Below, in pieces: positions 34,371 through 43,718 of a stretch of DNA of 64,000 nucleotides; positions within the stretch are counted from its first letter, which is position 1; each line of letters begins with the position of its first letter. Origin of the DNA: a bacterium (GTDB lineage Bacteria; Krumholzibacteriota; Krumholzibacteriia; LZORAL124-64-63); contig JADJCK010000003.1 in the NCBI GenBank assembly GCA_016703265.1, positions 186,001 to 250,000 on the forward strand, in the 5' to 3' direction. Under the pieces are notes generated by a model. That model did no database searches. It was not told where the DNA came from and worked only from the letters and a program-made list of their open reading frames with translations. The position numbers and the translations under genes are program-made.

Positions 34371-35044
34371 CGCCCACCTCCGACCGCGACGGCGCCGACA
34401 ACCTCAGTCACGCGTCGCTTCAGGTCGTGGAGCGATCCCTGCAGGGGATCGACGGCCCCGAGGCGAGCGACGAGGTCCAGGTGGTCCGAACCGAAATCGG
34501 CAAGCCATCGACTCAGGTCGTCGCACCTGTCGTCATTGCGCCGGCGCGCGTCGACGAAATGATAGAAGACGCTCCCGCGACTGAAGCGCGGCAATGCGTC
34601 GGCCAGTTGCCCGGGGCTGGCCACGACGCGGCCCGTATTGAAGACGACGACAGTGGCGCTCTGGAAATGGAACTGCTGGTCCCGCGGCGCCCACGGCACC
34701 ATATCGACCTCGGCCAGGCGATCCTCGCAGATGTCGACCAGGTCGTCCCGCATCTCCTCCAGTTCGGAATATTCCGCCGGATCCACGGCAGCGAGGCGTT
34801 CGGCCAGGACACGATCATGCAGTCCCCTGCGGGCCCAGATCGCGAAATCGTTGTGGAATTCCGGGTCATCGAAATGGGGCCGAAGCAGCCCGCCCCAGAA
34901 GTGGTTGTACATGCTCGAGATCTCGACATCCAGGAGGGCATCACGAAGCTCGCGGAGATTCTGCACACTGCGGCCCGTCACGCTGGTGACCAGGGCGCAA
35001 TCAACGATGTGGAATGGTGGGGGCGGATGGATATTGGAAACCAT
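34367..35044 (-). CDS. DUF5752 family protein, first gene of the trehalose operon
   Basis: 225 aa, cytoplasmic, no signal peptide. ATG 35044 after AAGGAGCAAC; the open frame upstream is not supported. Contains SVQNLRELRDALLDVEISSM, YNHFWGGLLRPHFDDPEFHN, FAIWARRGLHDRVLAERLAA and a second half with FSRGSVFYHFVDARRRNDD and LSRWLADFGSDHLDLVARLG. The halves resemble each other (strand, LRELRDAL/LADALPRF, H-F...), suggesting an internal duplication. The family is usually found next to TreT-like glycosyltransferases; its role is unknown, perhaps regulating or assisting TreT. Confidence 0.85.
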   Translation of the reverse strand: MVSNIHPPPPFHIVDCALVTSVTGRSVQNLRELRDALLDVEISSMYNHFWGGLLRPHFDDPEFHNDFAIWARRGLHDRVLAERLAAVDPAEYSELEEMRDDLVDICEDRLAEVDMVPWAPRDQQFHFQSATVVVFNTGRVVASPGQLADALPRFSRGSVFYHFVDARRRNDDRCDDLSRWLADFGSDHLDLVARLGAVDPLQGSLHDLKRRVTEVVGAVAVGGGR

Positions 35045-35284
35045 CGTGTTGCTCCTTATGGGTAACAGCGAATCACCAACAGCGTGTACTTGGAGTATAG
35101 GCACATGATTCCTGACCGACAACCCTTCGGCCGACGTTCTTTCCGCGAAACGCATCTCAAGAACAACGTGGAGTATCGATGTCGCGCATCCAATCGCCGA
35201 CAAACAAAAGTACATCAATCATTTGGCGCCATCGGGTATGATTGCGCAGCGCGCCACGATACACGGCTGCCAATTAGGAGAGAC

Positions 35285-36289
35285 ATGGAACCACGCACCA
35301 TCCGCTGGGGCATCCTGGCCCCGGGTCGCATCTCGCGGAAGTTCGCCGCTGCACTGCGCGAGTCTGCCGGCGCGCAACTGGTCGCCGTCGGTTCGCGCGA
35401 GGTCGAGCGCGCTGCAGCTTTTGCCGCCGAGTTCGCTGCCGAACCGGACGCGGTTCGCGCGCACGGCAGCTACGAGGCCCTCGCCGCCGACCACGACGTC
35501 GACGCCGTCTACATCGGTTCACCGCACAGCGGCCACGAGGCGCACACGCTGCTCTGCCTGGCGCACGGCAAGCACGTGTTGTGCGAGAAGCCCCTGGCCG
35601 TCAATGCCGCGCAGGGCGAGCGGATGGTTGCTGCAGCGCGCGCGGCCGGGTTGCTGCTGATGGAGGCGGTGTGGACGCGTTTCCTGCCGTCGATCGCGCG
35701 CGTGCGTGAACTGGTGGCTGCCGGCACGATCGGCGAGGTGCGACTGGTGAACGCCGACTTCGGCTTCCGCGCGCCGTTCGACCCGCAGAGCCGGCTGTTT
35801 GCACCGGAACTGGCCGGCGGCGCCCTGCTCGACCTCGGCATCTACCCGCTCACGCTGGCGTCGATGTTCTGCGGCCCGCCGACGATGATCCACGCGGTCG
35901 CCAACCTGTGCCCCACCGGAGTCGACGAGGAAACGGCCATCGTGCTGCGCCATGCCCGTGGCGAACTGGCCACGCTGAGCTGCTCGTTGCGCTGCGACAC
36001 GCCTCGCGAGGCACACGTGATCGGCACCGAGGGGCGCATCCGTATCCTGTTCCCGTGGTGGGCCGGCACGCGTATCGCCGTGCAGGTGCGCGGCGGCGAG
36101 GAACAGGTCTTCGACCTGCCCAGCCGCGGCGGCGGCTACGCGCACGAAGCCGAGGCGTTCATGGACCTGCTGCGCGCAGGACGCACCGAGCCGGACGTGA
36201 TGCCGCTCGATGACAGCTTGTCTATCCTGTGTACTATGGACGTGATTCGCAAGCAGTGCGGGGTGAGGTACTCGGCTGACCGTTGGTAG
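35285..36289 (+). CDS. Gfo/Idh/MocA family NAD(P)-dependent oxidoreductase
   Basis: 334 aa. ATG 35285 after TTAGGAGAG. N-terminal Rossmann domain RWGILAPGRISRKFAAAL (GxGxxS variant), VDAVYIGSPHSGHEAHTLLC, GKHVLCEKPLAVN (the EKP motif with the catalytic Lys) and LMEAVWTRFLPSIARVRELV. The C-terminal domain has GGALLDLGIYPLTLASMFCG with the conserved D-G-Y/H arrangement. Closest in appearance to the dihydrodiol/glucose-fructose dehydrogenase subgroup. Substrate not determined. Divergent from the trehalose operon across a 240-bp gap that has a TATGAT hexamer at 35237. Confidence 0.93.
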   Translation: MEPRTIRWGILAPGRISRKFAAALRESAGAQLVAVGSREVERAAAFAAEFAAEPDAVRAHGSYEALAADHDVDAVYIGSPHSGHEAHTLLCLAHGKHVLCEKPLAVNAAQGERMVAAARAAGLLLMEAVWTRFLPSIARVRELVAAGTIGEVRLVNADFGFRAPFDPQSRLFAPELAGGALLDLGIYPLTLASMFCGPPTMIHAVANLCPTGVDEETAIVLRHARGELATLSCSLRCDTPREAHVIGTEGRIRILFPWWAGTRIAVQVRGGEEQVFDLPSRGGGYAHEAEAFMDLLRAGRTEPDVMPLDDSLSILCTMDVIRKQCGVRYSADRW

Positions 36290-36369
36290 CACCGCCGCTC
36301 TTGACGGGACATTTTCCGTCCTGTATGGTCATGGTTCGTCCTTGACGCTCAGGACCGAAAGGACCCGCC

Positions 36370-37719
36370 ATGAAGCTGCACTGCGGCGCTTCGGCGCACT
36401 GCCCCCGGACGGCGCCTGCGCCGGTCAAGGCTCTGCTGCTGGGCCTGGTAATCAGCCTGGCCCCCGCGGCTGCCCTGGCCCAATGCGAGGATTGGGGTGC
36501 CGACGCGGACCCCGCACCTTGGTCCTTCGACATGTTGCCGGACGGCATCATCGACATGGAGATGGCCGGTTCGACCGCATGGCTGGCTCGGACATTCTAC
36601 GGCGCACTGGTCGCCGTCGACATGTCGGACCCTGAGCAGCCGGTGGTGCTGGGCCAAAAGGCCGTCGAGATCATGAACGAGACCTATCGCGTCGAGGTCC
36701 ACGGCGATCTGGCCTTCTTGACCTACATACAGTGGGGTTCACCGGCCGGCGTGCGCATATTCGACATCAGCGATCCGGCCGATCCGCTCGATGTCGGCGA
36801 CTTCGTGGCCCCGAGCGGCACCTGGGCCTACGACATGGAAGCGCGTGACAACCTGCTCTTCGTCAGCTTTCCCGGCTCGCGGGTCGGCGTCCTGGACGTC
36901 AGCAACCCCGCGGCACCGGTTCTCATCGGCCAGGTGCTGGTGTCCGACCCGTACCAACTCTCGCTGGACGGCAACCTGCTCTACGTCCGCACCAGCGGTC
37001 CGACCCGGATCGTCGACGTGACCGACCCGACGCAGCCGGTCATCATCGCCAGCTTCACGACGACATCTTTGAGCACCGGAGTCCTGGCGTCCGGCGGCCT
37101 GGCCTACATCACGACCCAGGCGGGACTCGAGATCTTCGACGTGTCGGATCCGGGACAGCCGACACCGGTCGGCTCCTGGACAACGTCGAAGCCGGCCTAT
37201 TGGATCAACGTCAGCGGTGACCTCGCCTATTTGATGGTGCGCCAGACGGGTGTTCAGGTGCTCGACATGCGAATCACTGCCGCCCCGGCGCTGGTGGGAC
37301 TCATCCCGATGCCGACGGTGCAGTGGGCGCCTGTCTACGCCTACGGTGACCATGTGTACGTTCCCAGCGATCCCGAACTGTGGATTGCGCCGCGCCAGTG
37401 CGCCTTCGCACCGGCTCCGGTGGAACTGCTGCCGACCCGGACGGACCTCCGTCTGGAAACGGCGCCCAACCCGTTCAACCCGCAGACCGTGATCTCTTTC
37501 GAATTGCCGGAGTCCGCGAGCGCCTCGCTCGAGATCTTCGACCCCGCCGGACGGCGCGTGCGTGTACTGGTCCGGGGTGAAGCGCTCACTGCCGGCGCGC
37601 ACAGCCGTGGCTGGGACGGTCGCGACGAAATCGGCCGCGAGGCGCCGTCGGGCACCTATGTCTGCCGGCTGCGGGCCGGCGAAACGACGGGTTCCACGCG
37701 ACTGACCTTGCTGCGCTGA
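36370..37719 (+). CDS. Secreted LVIVD-repeat protein with C-terminal sorting module (short form)
   Basis: 449 aa. ATG 36370 after GAAAGGACC; signal peptide ALLLGLVISLAPAAALAQ. About six LVIVD-type repeats (VDMSDPEQPVVLGQK, FDISDPADPLDVGDF, LDVSNPAAPVLIGQV, VDVTDPTQPVIIASF, FDVSDPGQPTPVGSW), then APNPFNPQTVISFEL, FDPAGRRVRVLV, APSGTYVCRLRAG ending LTLLR. Same architecture as the protein at 18570 but about half the propeller length. Ligand unknown. Confidence 0.87.
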   Translation: MKLHCGASAHCPRTAPAPVKALLLGLVISLAPAAALAQCEDWGADADPAPWSFDMLPDGIIDMEMAGSTAWLARTFYGALVAVDMSDPEQPVVLGQKAVEIMNETYRVEVHGDLAFLTYIQWGSPAGVRIFDISDPADPLDVGDFVAPSGTWAYDMEARDNLLFVSFPGSRVGVLDVSNPAAPVLIGQVLVSDPYQLSLDGNLLYVRTSGPTRIVDVTDPTQPVIIASFTTTSLSTGVLASGGLAYITTQAGLEIFDVSDPGQPTPVGSWTTSKPAYWINVSGDLAYLMVRQTGVQVLDMRITAAPALVGLIPMPTVQWAPVYAYGDHVYVPSDPELWIAPRQCAFAPAPVELLPTRTDLRLETAPNPFNPQTVISFELPESASASLEIFDPAGRRVRVLVRGEALTAGAHSRGWDGRDEIGREAPSGTYVCRLRAGETTGSTRLTLLR

Positions 37720-37750
37720 GCGGCTGGAGGCTCCCGCGCCACAATGACAC

Positions 37751-37785
37751 AGCCGGCCTGGTGCGAAACCGGGCCGGCTGGTCTT
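37751..37785 (+). terminator. Hairpin terminator after the short LVIVD protein
   Basis: AGCCGGCC pairs with GGCCGGCT around a 13-base loop and is followed by GGTCTTTCGTTC. It lies between two convergent genes and may stop transcription of the plus-strand gene. Confidence 0.6.
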
Positions 37786-37840
37786 TCGTTCGCGATATCG
37801 ATTCGACTTGCGCCGGCGCAAGCGGACTGGTGAAGCCAGT

Positions 37841-38863
37841 CTACTTCCGGTCGGCCATGTACTGGATGAAGTCCACCAGCTTGCTGCTGTAGCCCCACTC
37901 GTTGTCGTACCACGACACGATCTTCGCGAAGTTCGGGTTCAGCATGATGCCGGCGCCGGCGTCGAAGATCGAGGTGCGCGCGTCGTGGTTGAAGTCGGAA
38001 GAGACGACGTCGTCCTCGGTGTAGCCGAGGATGCCCTTCAGCTCGCCCTCGCTCGCGGCCTTCATCGCGGCCTTGACGGCGGCGTAGGCCGAATCGGCGT
38101 CGGCACCCGGCGCCTTCTCCAGGCGGCAGGTGAGGTCGACGACCGAGACGTTCAGCGTCGGCACGCGGAAGGCCATGCCCGTGAGCTTGCCCTTCAACTG
38201 CGGGATGACCTTGCCCACGGCCTTGGCCGCGCCGGTCGACGAGGGGATGATGTTGCCGGCAGCCGCACGGCCACCGCGGTAGTCCTTCTTGCCGCCGGGG
38301 CCGTCCACGGTCTTCTGCGTGGCGGTGGTGGCGTGCACGGTGGTCATCAGGCCTTCGGCGATGCCCCAGTTGTCGTTGAGCACCTTGGCTACGGGAGCCA
38401 GGCAGTTGGTGGTGCACGACGCGCACGACACGAACTGCTCGCCCTTGTAGTTCTTGTGGTTCACGCCCATGACGAACATCGGCGTGTCGTCCTTGGAAGG
38501 CGCCGACATGACGACGCACTTCGCGCCCGCCTTGATGTGACCGGCGGCCGAGGCCTCGTCGAGGAAGAAGCCGGTGGACTCGCAGATGTACTCGGCGCCG
38601 ACATCGCCCCACTTCAGGTTGGCGGGATCCTTCTCGGCGGTCAGGCGGATCTTCTTCCCGTTGACGATCAGGCAGCCGTCGCCGGTCTCGACCGTGCCGT
38701 TGAAGCGGCCGTGGATCGTGTCGTACTTGAGCATGTATGCCAGCTGCTTGGCGTCGAACAGGTCGTTGATGCCCACCACTTCCATCGAGGGATGATCCAT
38801 CGCCGCGCGGAACACCAGCCGCCCGATGCGCCCGAAGCCATTGATGCCGATTTTCGTCGCCAT
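37841..38863 (-). CDS. gap: Glyceraldehyde-3-phosphate dehydrogenase, type I
   Basis: 340 aa. NAD-binding KIGINGFGRIGRLVFRAA; ND at 32-33 of the Rossmann fold (GINDLFD) favours NAD over NADP; catalytic Cys in VSCASCTTNCLAPVAKVLND; THATTATQKTVDGPG-type loop; RAAAGNIIPSSTGAAKAVG; C-terminal SWYDNEWGYSSKLVDF. ATG 38863 after GAAGGAG. Monocistronic by appearance, convergent with the LVIVD gene and divergent from the ankyrin protein gene. Confidence 0.97.
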   Translation of the reverse strand: MATKIGINGFGRIGRLVFRAAMDHPSMEVVGINDLFDAKQLAYMLKYDTIHGRFNGTVETGDGCLIVNGKKIRLTAEKDPANLKWGDVGAEYICESTGFFLDEASAAGHIKAGAKCVVMSAPSKDDTPMFVMGVNHKNYKGEQFVSCASCTTNCLAPVAKVLNDNWGIAEGLMTTVHATTATQKTVDGPGGKKDYRGGRAAAGNIIPSSTGAAKAVGKVIPQLKGKLTGMAFRVPTLNVSVVDLTCRLEKAPGADADSAYAAVKAAMKAASEGELKGILGYTEDDVVSSDFNHDARTSIFDAGAGIMLNPNFAKIVSWYDNEWGYSSKLVDFIQYMADRK

Positions 38864-39068
38864 TGCCGCTCCTTCTGCTCGCCCGTGTTTCCGGGCGGGG
38901 GCCCGCCCCGTCCGCATTCGACGCCGTCGTTCTCAACCCACAATGGTTAGTCAACCCGCGCCGGGCCGTCAATCGGAATGGCAGGGGCGGACCGGCCGGC
39001 GTTGCCGACCCGGCCACTTTGCTTATCCTGCCTCTCCCCCGCCTGAACCCGACCGGATGGAGAGTTCC

Positions 39069-39896
39069 ATGTCGGACCTGCTCACGCGCCGTTCGTTCCT
39101 CGTCGCCGTGCCCGTGCTCTGTGCAGCGCCGACCCTGCTCGGGGCGGCGCGCGCCGCCGCCGCTGCGGCGCCCCAAACAGATGCATACCCCGCCGGCGGG
39201 GACCCGTTCCCGGCCCAGGATCCCGCGCGCGTCCGCGCCATCGTCGGGGCGTCGCACGGCAACCTGGCCCGCGTGCAGGAGTTGCTCACGGAAAGCCCGG
39301 CGCTGGCGAACGCCGGCTGGGATTGGGGCTTTGGCGACTGGGAGACGCCGATCGGGGCCGCATCCCACGTCGGGAACCGCGAGATCGCCGCCCTTCTGCT
39401 GGATCACGGTGCCCGGCCCGACCTGTTCACGTTCGCCATGCTCGGCCACCTCGAGGCCGTCCAGGCCTGTGTCGCGGCCAGCCCGGGCATCCAGCGGACG
39501 ACCGGACCGCACGGCCTGACACTGCTACACCATGCGCGCAAGGGCGGCCCCGCCGCGCAGGGAGTAGTCGCCTACCTCGAGTCCCTTGGCGATGCGGACC
39601 CGGTGCCCGTGCCCGTGCCGCTGGAGCCCGCCGACCTGACGGCCTGCACAGGCATCTACGAGATGGATCGCCGGGGCGGGGGCCGCCTCGAGGTCTCGGC
39701 CAAGGACGGCACGCTCTTCTTCAAGCGCCTGCCGGACGGGGCTCCGCGCGGCCTCGTGCACCTGGGCTCGCGCGCGTTCCACCCGGTCGGGGCTCGAGCG
39801 GTCCGGATCACCTTCACTCCCGCGGGGCCGGTTGCGGCCAACCTGACGGTGGTCGACGGTCCGGAAATGATCTCCGCTCTCCGATTGCCCGGCTGA
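39069..39896 (+). CDS. Tat-exported ankyrin-repeat protein
   Basis: 275 aa. ATG 39069 (GGAGAG upstream) gives a twin-arginine leader LLTRRSFLVAVPVLCAAPTL. Residues ~55-170 are ankyrin-like: ARVRAIVGASHGNLARVQEL, PIGAASHVGNREIAALLLDH, MLGHLEAVQACVAASPG, GLTLLHHARKGG. A ~90-residue beta-rich C-terminal domain (DLTACTGIYEMDRRGGGRLE, LVHLGSRAFHPVGARAVRIT) resembles the tail domains of beta-lactamase-related proteins. No enzyme domain seen; protein-protein interaction in the periplasm is the likely role. Confidence 0.82.
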   Translation: MSDLLTRRSFLVAVPVLCAAPTLLGAARAAAAAAPQTDAYPAGGDPFPAQDPARVRAIVGASHGNLARVQELLTESPALANAGWDWGFGDWETPIGAASHVGNREIAALLLDHGARPDLFTFAMLGHLEAVQACVAASPGIQRTTGPHGLTLLHHARKGGPAAQGVVAYLESLGDADPVPVPVPLEPADLTACTGIYEMDRRGGGRLEVSAKDGTLFFKRLPDGAPRGLVHLGSRAFHPVGARAVRITFTPAGPVAANLTVVDGPEMISALRLPG

Positions 39897-40029
39897 TGGC
39901 GGACGGAATCGCGCGCCACGCGATTCCTTGCAACCCTGACCCCCGGTTTCAGCGTCATGTCCTTCAGATCCGCATGCCGCGCCCTCCCCGGGGGGCGCGG
40001 TCGTTCGCCCACCAACCGAGGTACCCCGC

Positions 40030-42705
40030 ATGCGCCCCTGTTTCCGCCTTGCTCGGGCTGTCGCCCTGGTCCTTTGCCTGGCGGTGCCGGCCGCAGCCCA
40101 GGTGACCGACGCCTCCCAGGTGGCCGGCAGCACCACGGTCGCGACCCGCTCCTACGAGACACGCCGCATCGCCGGCGAATCCCCGCACTTGGACGGCCTG
40201 GTCGACGACCCCGCGTGGAATGCGGTCGAGTGGTCGGGCGAGTTCGTCCAGCGCGAACCCGCAGACGGCGCCGCGCCGTCGCAGCAGTCGCAGGTCAAGG
40301 TCCTCTACGACGACAAGGCGCTCTGGTTCGCCTTCCGCCTGTACGACGACCCGGCGACGGTGACACCGCACCTGGCGCGCCGCGACTGGTTCCCGGGCGA
40401 CTGGATCGAGGTCAACATCGACAGCCGCTCCGACGAGCGCACCGCCTATTCGTTCACGCTGAGCCTGTCGGGCTCCCGCGGCGACGAGTACATCAGCGAG
40501 GACGGCAACAACTGGAACGGCAACTGGGACCCGGTCTGGGAAGGCGCCACGAACATCGACGCGCAGGGCTGGACGGCGGAGATGCGCATTCCCCTCAGCC
40601 AGCTGCGTTTCGACCCGGCCAAGCCGGCGCCCTGGGGCCTGCAGGTGCACCGGCGCCACTTCCGGGCCGGCGAGCGCTCCACGTGGCAGAACATCCCCCG
40701 CAGCGGCAACGGCTGGGTCAGCCGGTTCGGCGACCTGCGCGGCATCGAGGGCCTGAAGCCCGGCCGCCGGGTCGAAGTGTTGCCGTACCTGGTCGTGCAG
40801 CACGAGCGGCAGGAGTCCGAGGCCGGCAACCCGTTCCGCGACGGTTCGGAGAGCAGCATCACCGGCGGGCTTGATGCGAAAATCGGCCTGGGGAACGACT
40901 TTTCGCTCGACCTGACCGTGAATCCCGATTTCGGGCAGGTCGAAGCCGACCCGTCGCAGGTGAACCTGACCGCGTTCGAGACGTTCTTCGAGGAGAAGCG
41001 CCCGTTCTTCATCGAGGGCGCCGACGTCCTGAACCTGCCGCTGGCCCCGGCCATCACCGGCGGCCACTTCACGCGCGACCGCCTGTTCTACTCGCGGCGC
41101 ATCGGGCGCAGTCCCAGCCATCGGCCCGACCTTGCCGACGGCGAGTTCGCCGACCTGCCCGACCAGACCTCGATCCTGGGCGCCGCCAAGCTGTCGGGCA
41201 AGACGGCGGGCGGGCTTTCGGTGGGCGTGCTCGAGAGCGTGACCGCGCGCGAACGGGCCGACATCACCGGCGGCGACGGCGACCTCCAGGAGACCGTCGA
41301 GCCGCTGACGAACTACTTCGTCGGTCGCGTGGCGCAGGACCTGCGCGGCGGGCAGACCGTGATCGGCGGCATGCTGACCTCCGTGGCCCGTGACATCGAC
41401 GACCCGCATCTCGAGTTCCTCGAACGACGGGCCTGGGCCGGCGGCGTGGACCTGCTGCACTATTTCAAGGAGCGCAATTTCCGCCTCGAGGCGCGCGTTT
41501 TCGGCAGTCACCTGCGCGGCAGCGAGCAGGCCATCCTCGGCGCCCAGACGAGTCCCGCCCGCTTCTACCAGCGCCCGGACAACGACCATGCCGAGGTCGA
41601 CTCGCTGCGCACGTCGCTGTCCGGCCACTCCGGTTCGGTCATGCTGACGCGCACCGGCAACAACACGAACTTCATGTACCAGGTGGGCGGAGCGTGGCGC
41701 TCGCCGGGCTTCGAGATCAACGACCTCGGCTACATGCGCGTGGCCGACGAGATCAACCACTTCGCCTGGGCCAGCTACGTGCAGCGCAACCCGGCCGGCA
41801 TCTTCAACAACCTGCAGGTGAACGCGAACGAGTGGGTGGACTGGGATTTCGGCGGCACGCGACTGAACCGGGCCATGAACGTGAACACCGGCGGCCAGTT
41901 CCGCGGCCAGCAGGGGTTCCACCTGAGCGCCACGCGCAACTTCGGGCGCATTTCCAACACCGAACTGCGCGGCGGGCCCTCGTCGCGCTGGCCGGGCGGC
42001 TGGGAATTCGAGGGCAACATCCGCAACGACGAGCGGCGCAAGGTCAACCTGGCCCTGGGCGCCTGGAGCTGGTTGCGCGACGAGGACAGCCAGGACACCT
42101 GGGCCGTGTGGTCGGAGATCGGCATGCGGCCGGCCAACAACCTCCGCCTGTCGCTCAATCCGACCTTCGAGCGCAACGACGACAACCTGCAGTATGTCGA
42201 AACAGTGGACGCGGGCGGCAGCGACCGCTACGTGTTCGGCCGGTTGGAGCAGCGCACGCTGTCCCTGACCTTCCGCCTGGACTGGTGCCTGACGCCGGCG
42301 CTGACGATCCAGTACTACGGCTCGCCGTTCGTCTCGGCCGGCCGCTACGGCTCCTACAAGCGCGTGCTCGACCCGCGCGCCCGGGCGCTCGGCGACCGCT
42401 TCGCGGCCTACGACGAAGCGGACGTGTCGGAGACCGACGGCAGCTACGACGTAGACGAGGACGGCGACGGCACGCCCGACTATTCCTTCGCCAGGCCCGA
42501 CTTCAACGTGCGCGACTTCAACTCGAACCTGGTCGTACGCTGGGAGTATGATGCCGGTTCGACCCTGTTCCTGGTCTGGTCGCAGGGGCGCAGCGACTTC
42601 ATCGACAACGGCCGGTTCAGCCTGAACGACGACCTCGACGCGCTGTTCGGGACGCACCCGCGCAACGTGTTCCTGGTGAAGTTCAACAAGTGGTTCTCGT
42701 TGTAG
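40030..42705 (+). CDS. DUF5916 outer-membrane protein with N-terminal CBM9-like domain
   Basis: 891 aa. Signal peptide AVALVLCLAVPAAAQ. CBM9-like domain about 45-225: HLDGLVDDPAWNAVEWSGEF, VKVLYDDKALWFAFRLYDDP, DWIEVNIDSRSDERTAYSF, WTAEMRIPLSQLRF. DUF5916 from ~240 with the hallmark FSLDLTVNPDFGQVEADPSQ and EKRPFFIEGADVL, then alternating strands to a terminal aromatic (KFNKWFSL) as expected for an outer-membrane barrel. Common in FCB bacteria; function unknown, often considered surface carbohydrate- or peptide-related. Single gene. Confidence 0.92.
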   Translation: MRPCFRLARAVALVLCLAVPAAAQVTDASQVAGSTTVATRSYETRRIAGESPHLDGLVDDPAWNAVEWSGEFVQREPADGAAPSQQSQVKVLYDDKALWFAFRLYDDPATVTPHLARRDWFPGDWIEVNIDSRSDERTAYSFTLSLSGSRGDEYISEDGNNWNGNWDPVWEGATNIDAQGWTAEMRIPLSQLRFDPAKPAPWGLQVHRRHFRAGERSTWQNIPRSGNGWVSRFGDLRGIEGLKPGRRVEVLPYLVVQHERQESEAGNPFRDGSESSITGGLDAKIGLGNDFSLDLTVNPDFGQVEADPSQVNLTAFETFFEEKRPFFIEGADVLNLPLAPAITGGHFTRDRLFYSRRIGRSPSHRPDLADGEFADLPDQTSILGAAKLSGKTAGGLSVGVLESVTARERADITGGDGDLQETVEPLTNYFVGRVAQDLRGGQTVIGGMLTSVARDIDDPHLEFLERRAWAGGVDLLHYFKERNFRLEARVFGSHLRGSEQAILGAQTSPARFYQRPDNDHAEVDSLRTSLSGHSGSVMLTRTGNNTNFMYQVGGAWRSPGFEINDLGYMRVADEINHFAWASYVQRNPAGIFNNLQVNANEWVDWDFGGTRLNRAMNVNTGGQFRGQQGFHLSATRNFGRISNTELRGGPSSRWPGGWEFEGNIRNDERRKVNLALGAWSWLRDEDSQDTWAVWSEIGMRPANNLRLSLNPTFERNDDNLQYVETVDAGGSDRYVFGRLEQRTLSLTFRLDWCLTPALTIQYYGSPFVSAGRYGSYKRVLDPRARALGDRFAAYDEADVSETDGSYDVDEDGDGTPDYSFARPDFNVRDFNSNLVVRWEYDAGSTLFLVWSQGRSDFIDNGRFSLNDDLDALFGTHPRNVFLVKFNKWFSL

Positions 42706-42729
42706 GTCGCGCCGGGGCCTGCGAAACCG

Positions 42730-43599
42730 CTACCGCACCGCCACCATGTAGGCGATCCAGGCCGGCGCCAGGTCGCCCTTGGTGCTCACGCGGAACACGC
42801 CGTTCGGCTCGCCCTTCCGGTCGGTGCCTTCCCAGTAGACCATCACGCGACTGAAGCCGCACTCGCGCAGCAGGTCGCAGGTCTCGGGCACATGCCACAG
42901 GCGCCAGTCGTAGGTGAAGGCGCGCGTCATGCGCGGACCGGTGGGAAAGTCGAAGTGGATGAGGCAGCGCACCTCGCCCGTCACCGGGTTGAAGTGGTCC
43001 TGGTCCCAGACGTAGGTGAACCCGTCCTGGTCGCGCTGCTCCTCCTGCACCACCTGCGCCTCGGGGCCGCCGTAGCAGTCCATCACGAGGATGCCCTCGG
43101 GCTTCAGGCTCGCGCGGCAGTTGCGCAGGTAGACCGCCAGTTCATCGCGCGTCTTGAAGCCCCACCACGAGAAGTTCGAGGCCATCAGCACGTCGGCCTT
43201 CGGCGCGCGCACGCTGCGCACGTCGTCCTGGATGAGCGTGACGCGCTCGGCCTTCGCGCCCAGCGGCGCCAGGTTGTTGACGCGGCCCCACTCGAGCGTG
43301 GGCCCGTCGAAGTCGACGCCGATGGCGCGGTTCGTCGCACGCGCCTTGACCCACCAGCTGCACAGGAGCGCCGTGCCGCAGAAGTCCTCGCGCAGCACGC
43401 TCGGCTTGCGGCCGAACTCGTTGGCGAAGACACGGTCGATGAACGGCACCTCGACCGACGGGTTCTGCACCGAGTTCTGGTACAGCCAGTGCTTGTCGGC
43501 GTTGCGGCTGGTCAGGCGGCCGGCATCGGCCAGCTCCTGCATGCGGGGGCCGACGGGCTGCTGGGCGTGGTTCCGGCTGGTGCGGGCGGCGCGGGTCAT
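42730..43599 (-). CDS. SAM-dependent class I methyltransferase
   Basis: 289 aa. Start ATG 43599; upstream sequence in this frame belongs to another gene region and is not coding. SAM-binding region: LREDFCGTALLCSWWVKARA and AIGVDFDGPTLEWGRVNN (motif I with acidic loop end), VTLIQDDVRSVRAPKADVLM, NFSWWGFKTRDELAVYLRNC and LKPEGILVMDCYGGPEAQV (post-motif strand). The C-terminal part FTYDWRLWHVPETCDLLREC is typical of small-molecule methyltransferases. Substrate unknown. Confidence 0.88.
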   Translation of the reverse strand: MTRAARTSRNHAQQPVGPRMQELADAGRLTSRNADKHWLYQNSVQNPSVEVPFIDRVFANEFGRKPSVLREDFCGTALLCSWWVKARATNRAIGVDFDGPTLEWGRVNNLAPLGAKAERVTLIQDDVRSVRAPKADVLMASNFSWWGFKTRDELAVYLRNCRASLKPEGILVMDCYGGPEAQVVQEEQRDQDGFTYVWDQDHFNPVTGEVRCLIHFDFPTGPRMTRAFTYDWRLWHVPETCDLLRECGFSRVMVYWEGTDRKGEPNGVFRVSTKGDLAPAWIAYMVAVR

Positions 43600-43718
43600 G
43601 GCTGTCGGCTCCCGGGTTGGCTGGCGGATGGGAATGGGCACTGTCACGCGCGGATCACGACGAATAAACGACCGCGACCCGGTCTGGCAACCTCGAATAC
43701 CGCCACGGGCCGCGGACG

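Noticed and set aside
39964..42657. 897-codon minus-strand open frame
   Set aside because: Mirror of the DUF5916 gene, produced by high third-position GC; no recognisable protein features.
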